Shown: positions 59,995 through 64,000 of the stretch, one piece after another
Layout: each line of letters starts with the position of its first letter
How positions within the stretch are numbered: position 1 is the stretch's first letter
From: Volvariella volvacea V23
Taxonomy: Eukaryota; Basidiomycota; Agaricomycetes; Agaricales; Pluteaceae
Length of the DNA stretch: 64,000 nucleotides
Assembly: GCA_000349905.1 (NCBI GenBank)
Contig: KB722740.1
Location: forward strand, 1,217,309-1,281,308
Direction: 5' to 3'
Translations under genes and position numbers: made by a program
The notes under the pieces: generated by a model
Database searches by the model: none
What the model was told of the DNA's origin: nothing
What the model saw: only the letters and a program-made list of their open reading frames with translations

Positions 59995-62661
59995 TTAGAC
60001 CAGGCCCTTTATGATATCGGCAGCCTGCGTTGAATTCAATGAGTAAGCTTATGCAGATATCCAAAAACGGAACACCTACCCGTTCGCCGATAGCAAATAC
60101 AGTAGCTTGAAGGTGAGCCGCAAGCTGGAGCGGCATAATGCTAGCATCAGCTACCCGAAGGTTGGCCGTACCATAAACCTTGAGTCGGGCATCCACCACG
60201 CCGCCAAGGCTTCTATCTGCCATTGCGCATGTGCCTATCAGATGGGAACCACTCTAAAATTTATCGTTAGCAATGCGACGACTCGGGTTGGATGGTCTTG
60301 TGCTTACCCCGAAGCTGCCTTTAGCGTATCTATTGAATGGTGAGCCGACGGATGGGGAGGACTGGGGTAGCTACTTACGCCTTGTAGTCGTCAATCGTTG
60401 AAATAATGGATGGGGGGAGCTGCTTTCCAGCTACTAGAGGTTGCAGAGGTGCGGTATTTGCAACTTCTGAGATGAAGGCAGTTGCCCTTCCAAGAATATC
60501 TAGATCTTGATAATTATTAGTATACATTTTCCCCTGTTTTTTAGTAGAAAGCACATACCGGTGTCGTATTGGAGATGGTTAGGGTCGATACTAGGAGGAG
60601 TAAAGGGATCAGCACTGTTAATATGCTATCGTACCGGTCAGAGCCGTATATTTCTCGATTCAGTTGAACGACTTACTATGCTTCCTCTGCTGAACGGGTG
60701 CTACGTCACGAAATTAACTACTTGATCGTCGGAGAGCAATATAAAAAACTAACCTGGATTCCAGAGAGAACGGAGAAGTAGCTCACACCGTCTTCGGCAA
60801 TAAATCCTTTTGAGAAGAGGATCTGCTCGACTTGTGGTACAGACCCAGACGTCAGCCACTGAAGTTGCAGGTCCCATTGTCTCTGCTGGAGTGGTGTGAG
60901 GGTCGAGCGATCGATTTGGTTCAAGGCATCTGTGATTGCATTGATAGTGCTCGGAGATAAGAAGCTTTGGAGCGGGATAAACGCGAGGGCAGAGTCTGTT
61001 GCAGTGAACCATCCAGTTTGGTTGAAGTCGCTGTATGCTAGTTAGACTTTCGTTACACATCAGAGGTTGTTGCGTTAACGCACTATTGCTGTCGTTGTTG
61101 GTCAGCAAAAGGTGGGTCGTTGCGGAGCCTATCTGTAGAGCGAATAAGCACATGGGAAGTCTTCAACTTGAAGGAAGCTTACCGAATGTCGTGACCCCAG
61201 GTATCAATTGGAATTGACTGGGTGCGAAGATGTGATCCTAGCGAAGCATTCAGTACATCCTTTCGCCCCACAGTGGAGTATGAACGAACCTGAAGGTTTT
61301 CGCCTACGCTTGGCAGATCTACGACTGAGTTTATCCCCAGTCCGGATAGACGGCTTGCTGATCCAATACCTACATTCGAGTCCTTTAGTCAAGAGCTTAA
61401 CCGAAGCCAAGTAGTTCTCATACCGGACAGTTCTAGCAATTGTGGAGAGTGTACTGAACCGGCAGACAGGATGACTTCCCGCGAGGCTTGGACGGTGTAG
61501 GTCGCCCCGTCGACAATAAACTGGACGCCGGTAGCAATTGCGTTTCCTTGGGCGTCTGTATTCGATGAGAATAGGATCTTGGTTGCCTAAATAATGTGTA
61601 AATGTTTAATTCGTGTGGGCTCTAAGAATACTTACCGTCGCCTGAGTTAGGACCTTCAAATTGGAACGGCTAGATGCTGGGCAATAGTATCCAGAAGCAC
61701 CGTATGATCGTGTTCGTGTGTTGGGGTTGATTGCCACTCTGACATTGAAAATGCCGTTTTTGTCTCCCGTATACTGTAAGCTGTGAGCGAATTGCTAATA
61801 CTCATTGATTAAGAGAACTTACTGGATTTCTCAATGTTGGAACGCCACGTGCATTCCAAGCGCGAACATACGGATCCACTTCACCCATATAGACGGTATT
61901 CAGTGATGACTACCCGGAAATCTGAGTCCTTCGGCAAGTGAATAGAAAGTCGAGACTTACGTCGATGGGCCCAGATGTCCCATACGCGCTGCTATCAGCA
62001 GATCCTGATTGGTTCGGGAAGGGGTCAACGCTAGCCTCATGCACACGTTCGACCTTCTTGAGATACGGCAAGAAGTTTGACCAGTTCCAGCCGCCTGAGG
62101 AGAAGAGGGTCCCCCATCCATCATATTCTTGACGAGCACCACGGTCCCATCCCATTAGGTTTATGCCCGATGACCCGCCCACCATTTTGCCCAAAGGGGT
62201 GTCGAGGACTTTGCCATCTGCGTGCGTTTGTGGGGTGGTGCTGTATGCCCAGTCATAGTCTGGGTTCCCCCCCACTTGGCCTGCCAATCCTGTTCGTGAA
62301 GACGGTCTTAGTGAATAGGGAATTTGTTTTGGCGCTCGCGAATCACGTACCTGGAACGTCAACCAGGGGGTCATCCAGGTGAAGATAGCCTGCCTCAATT
62401 ACGCCCACGGTGACACCAGCATCTTCGGTCAACCTGCAGGGGACCAGTTAGGACAAATGAAATACTTGCCCCATTAACATACCGATTGGCAATAACCAGG
62501 CCCGCTGTGCCCCCACCAATGATCACGTAATCGTATGTTGCGCTGGCAAACGCCGCAGCGGCATCACGTGAGGGCGAGGTCGGCAGCGGAACACAATTTT
62601 GAGCAGCTACGAGTTGAGCAGCAGCAACCGCAAAGAAGCAAAGCCCAGGTAAGAGCGCCAT
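59995..62661 (-). CDS. Secreted GMC oxidoreductase 3 (AA3-like, aryl-alcohol-oxidase type)
   Basis: A paralogue of GMC 1 with nearly the same exon plan; about 620-630 aa. Signal peptide MALLPGLCFFAVAAAQLVAAQ; FAD motif [16 protein letters not shown] near residue 48, interrupted at the same place (inside the Arg codon) as in GMC 1; [20 protein letters not shown]; substrate/FAD blocks [18 protein letters not shown] and [41 protein letters not shown]; catalytic His in GSHLIGTCAMADR; second His in AAHLQAT; end GERAADIIKGLV across a normal GT-AG intron. The stop is at 59995-59997. It is head to head with hydrolase 2, only 391 bp away. No breaks were found. Confidence 0.9.
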
Positions 62662-63052
62662 GGTTGAACTGAATCCACTTCCCGTTGATTCTTATAGCCT
62701 AGCTACACCTGTTACGGTGGGTTTCGTCTCATTTAGCGTGTGCTAAATCTGTAATATTCTAGTCAAATCGGGATCAAAACGACATCCTGATCACCACAAT
62801 CAAAATCTCACTGCCCGCTAGCTTCGCGTAGATGATCAAGCGAACTGGCAGGTACAGGCTCACAAAACGTCTCCGGAGTGGCGTCTAATCAAGGTCCAGG
62901 GGACACCATCACGCTCCCATGTGGAGTCGTCTTCTTGTCCCGTCCGCTGACAGAGAGAATGCATGTCCTTGCCGAACTCTGCAAGTGCTTTTATCACGCA
63001 CTGGTGACCATGCCCATCCGTCATAACACCCACTTTTCCGCATTCTTTCGAT
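62662..63052. promoter_or_regulatory. Short bidirectional promoter region of GMC 3 and hydrolase 2
   Basis: 391 bp between two divergent ATGs. On the minus strand TATAAG (62691-62696) lies 30 bp before the GMC 3 ATG. Shared control of both secreted enzymes is likely from the layout alone. Confidence 0.5.
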
Positions 63053-64000
63053 ATGGTGGCTGTTCGTTCGCAGATACTCGTTGTATTCCAACTCGTTGCC
63101 ATCGTGGCAGCACTTGGGATCCAGTATATCCCAGTAGGGAATGGCGTCAATTTCGCATACCTGGATAGTGGGCCGGTTCCCTTGTCATCTCGTTACACCA
63201 CCTTCGTTTTTCTCCACGGCCTAGGCTTCAACGCGGGTGAGTCAATCATTCTTACGAGCGCATCAGCGCGGTTTGACTCATGCTCTATTATATTGTAGCC
63301 ATCTTCCACCCATTGTTCCTCACCGCTGCAATCAATAACGTGAGAATCGTTGCCGTCAATCGACGCGATTATACTCCGACGACAATGTTGCGTCCCGCGG
63401 AATCATCGCTCCTCACTCAGGGAGAGGCCGGCCAGAGGGCCTTTTTGAAACAGCGAGGAACGGAATTTGCCACGTTCCTCGATGTGTTTCTTCAGCGGAA
63501 CAACATACCCCAGGCGAGGTCTGACAATACCGGTGGAGTCGTGGTTGTTGGCTGGTCCTTCGGGTGCATCACGGGCCATGCCATGTTAGCACATCTGGAT
63601 TCCATTCCCACTTCTACCATCAATCGCCTTCAGAACTATGTGCACACATTCCTGATGCACGGTAAGCTCCACTCCACTTCACGGAGCCCTGCATACTCAC
63701 GATCAATTTTGTAGATGCTGGTGCCTCTGCTATGGGCTTCCCTAATCCCCCTGAGTACGACATTTCGTTGTGGCTGGAACCTGATGTCACGAAGCGCTTC
63801 AACCTTTTCCGGGAGTGGGCTACCTCTTACTACACTCATACCGATTTCAGGCCCGGAAGTGGCTCCGTTCAAACCTTGGAATTCAATATCCCGAATAATA
63901 AGCGCCCGACATTAAGCCTCATCCCCTCCATCCTCGTTAACCCCATGCTGGATCAAGACGCATTCGGTGGAGCTGAATCTTACGTACTCTACATTAGCGA
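63053..64000 (+). CDS. Secreted alpha/beta hydrolase 2, cut by the window end
   Basis: Paralogue of hydrolase 1. It starts MVAVRSQILVVFQLVAIVAALG (signal peptide), then VNFAYLDSG, FVFLHGLGFNAG. A first intron follows at about 63237-63299, then VRIVAVNRRDYTPTTM and the nucleophile elbow VVVGWSFGC; a second intron follows YVHTFLMH; then DAGASAMGFPNPPEYDISLWLEPDVTKRFNLFREWAT. Each block has a partner in hydrolase 1 and the intron after LMH/VQH is at the same site. The part with the catalytic His lies beyond the window. It forms a divergent pair with GMC 3. Confidence 0.87.

Noticed and set aside
48178..64000. Secondary-metabolite biosynthetic cluster
   Set aside because: Oxidases, a P450 and hydrolases are present, but no polyketide synthase, peptide synthetase, terpene synthase or precursor peptide is seen in the window, so the term is not justified.

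Overview
The window looks like nuclear DNA of a filamentous basidiomycete, most likely an Agaricomycete (mushroom-forming fungus). Genes carry many short introns (about 45-65 nt, GT-AG) and very short exons. The families are typical of that class: DUF6533 and DUF6534 multi-pass membrane proteins, F-box/LRR-like proteins, cytochrome P450s, GMC oxidoreductases, a Ste6-type ABC exporter and a Crinkler/RHS-like P-loop NTPase. No species is claimed. All gene models were spliced by eye from reading frame, splice motifs and family motifs; single boundaries may be off by a base or a codon. Gene coordinates span introns.

Left part (0-24 kb): a broken F-box gene (0.5-2.4 kb, -); a DUF6533 membrane protein (4.7-6.4 kb, +); 3 kb with no gene; a hemerythrin-like protein with a C-terminal membrane segment (9.4-10.8 kb, -); an NmrA-like protein (12.3-13.8 kb, +); a P450 with one unresolved exon junction (15.2-17.4 kb, -); a second F-box gene with a frameshift (19.0-20.6 kb, +); an orphan 3' end of a zinc alcohol dehydrogenase (20.9-21.2 kb, -); and a Crinkler/RHS-like NTPase (21.4-23.8 kb, -).

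Middle part (24-44 kb): an intact Ste6-like full ABC transporter of about 1524 aa (24.6-29.4 kb, -), head to head with an intact alcohol dehydrogenase of 430 aa (30.3-31.8 kb, +). Then come a run of degraded F-box genes (32.5-34.8 kb, -), two adjacent reading frames that hold duplicate copies of an unknown domain (35.2-36.1 kb, +), an intact cytosolic-type acetyl-CoA synthetase (37.2-39.5 kb, -) and a DUF2461 protein with 14-, 13- and 5-nt microexons (40.7-43.7 kb, +).

Right part (45-64 kb): a DUF6534 membrane protein (45.5-47.4 kb, +), then an oxidative cluster: secreted alpha/beta hydrolase (-), secreted GMC oxidoreductase (+), GMC pseudogene (+), P450 (-), GMC oxidoreductase (-), alpha/beta hydrolase (+, cut by the window end). 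The outer four genes form two divergent GMC/hydrolase pairs in mirror order, which suggests an inverted duplication around 57 kb. With no polyketide, peptide or terpene synthase in view, the cluster is better read as a secreted oxidation/hydrolysis module than as a proven biosynthetic cluster.

Single-base frame breaks recur, mostly in the F-box genes. Long genes such as ste6, acs1, the ADH and both intact GMC genes read through cleanly. That pattern favours real decay of F-box copies, with a few lesions (a C8 run, one in the DUF2461 gene) that could be assembly errors.
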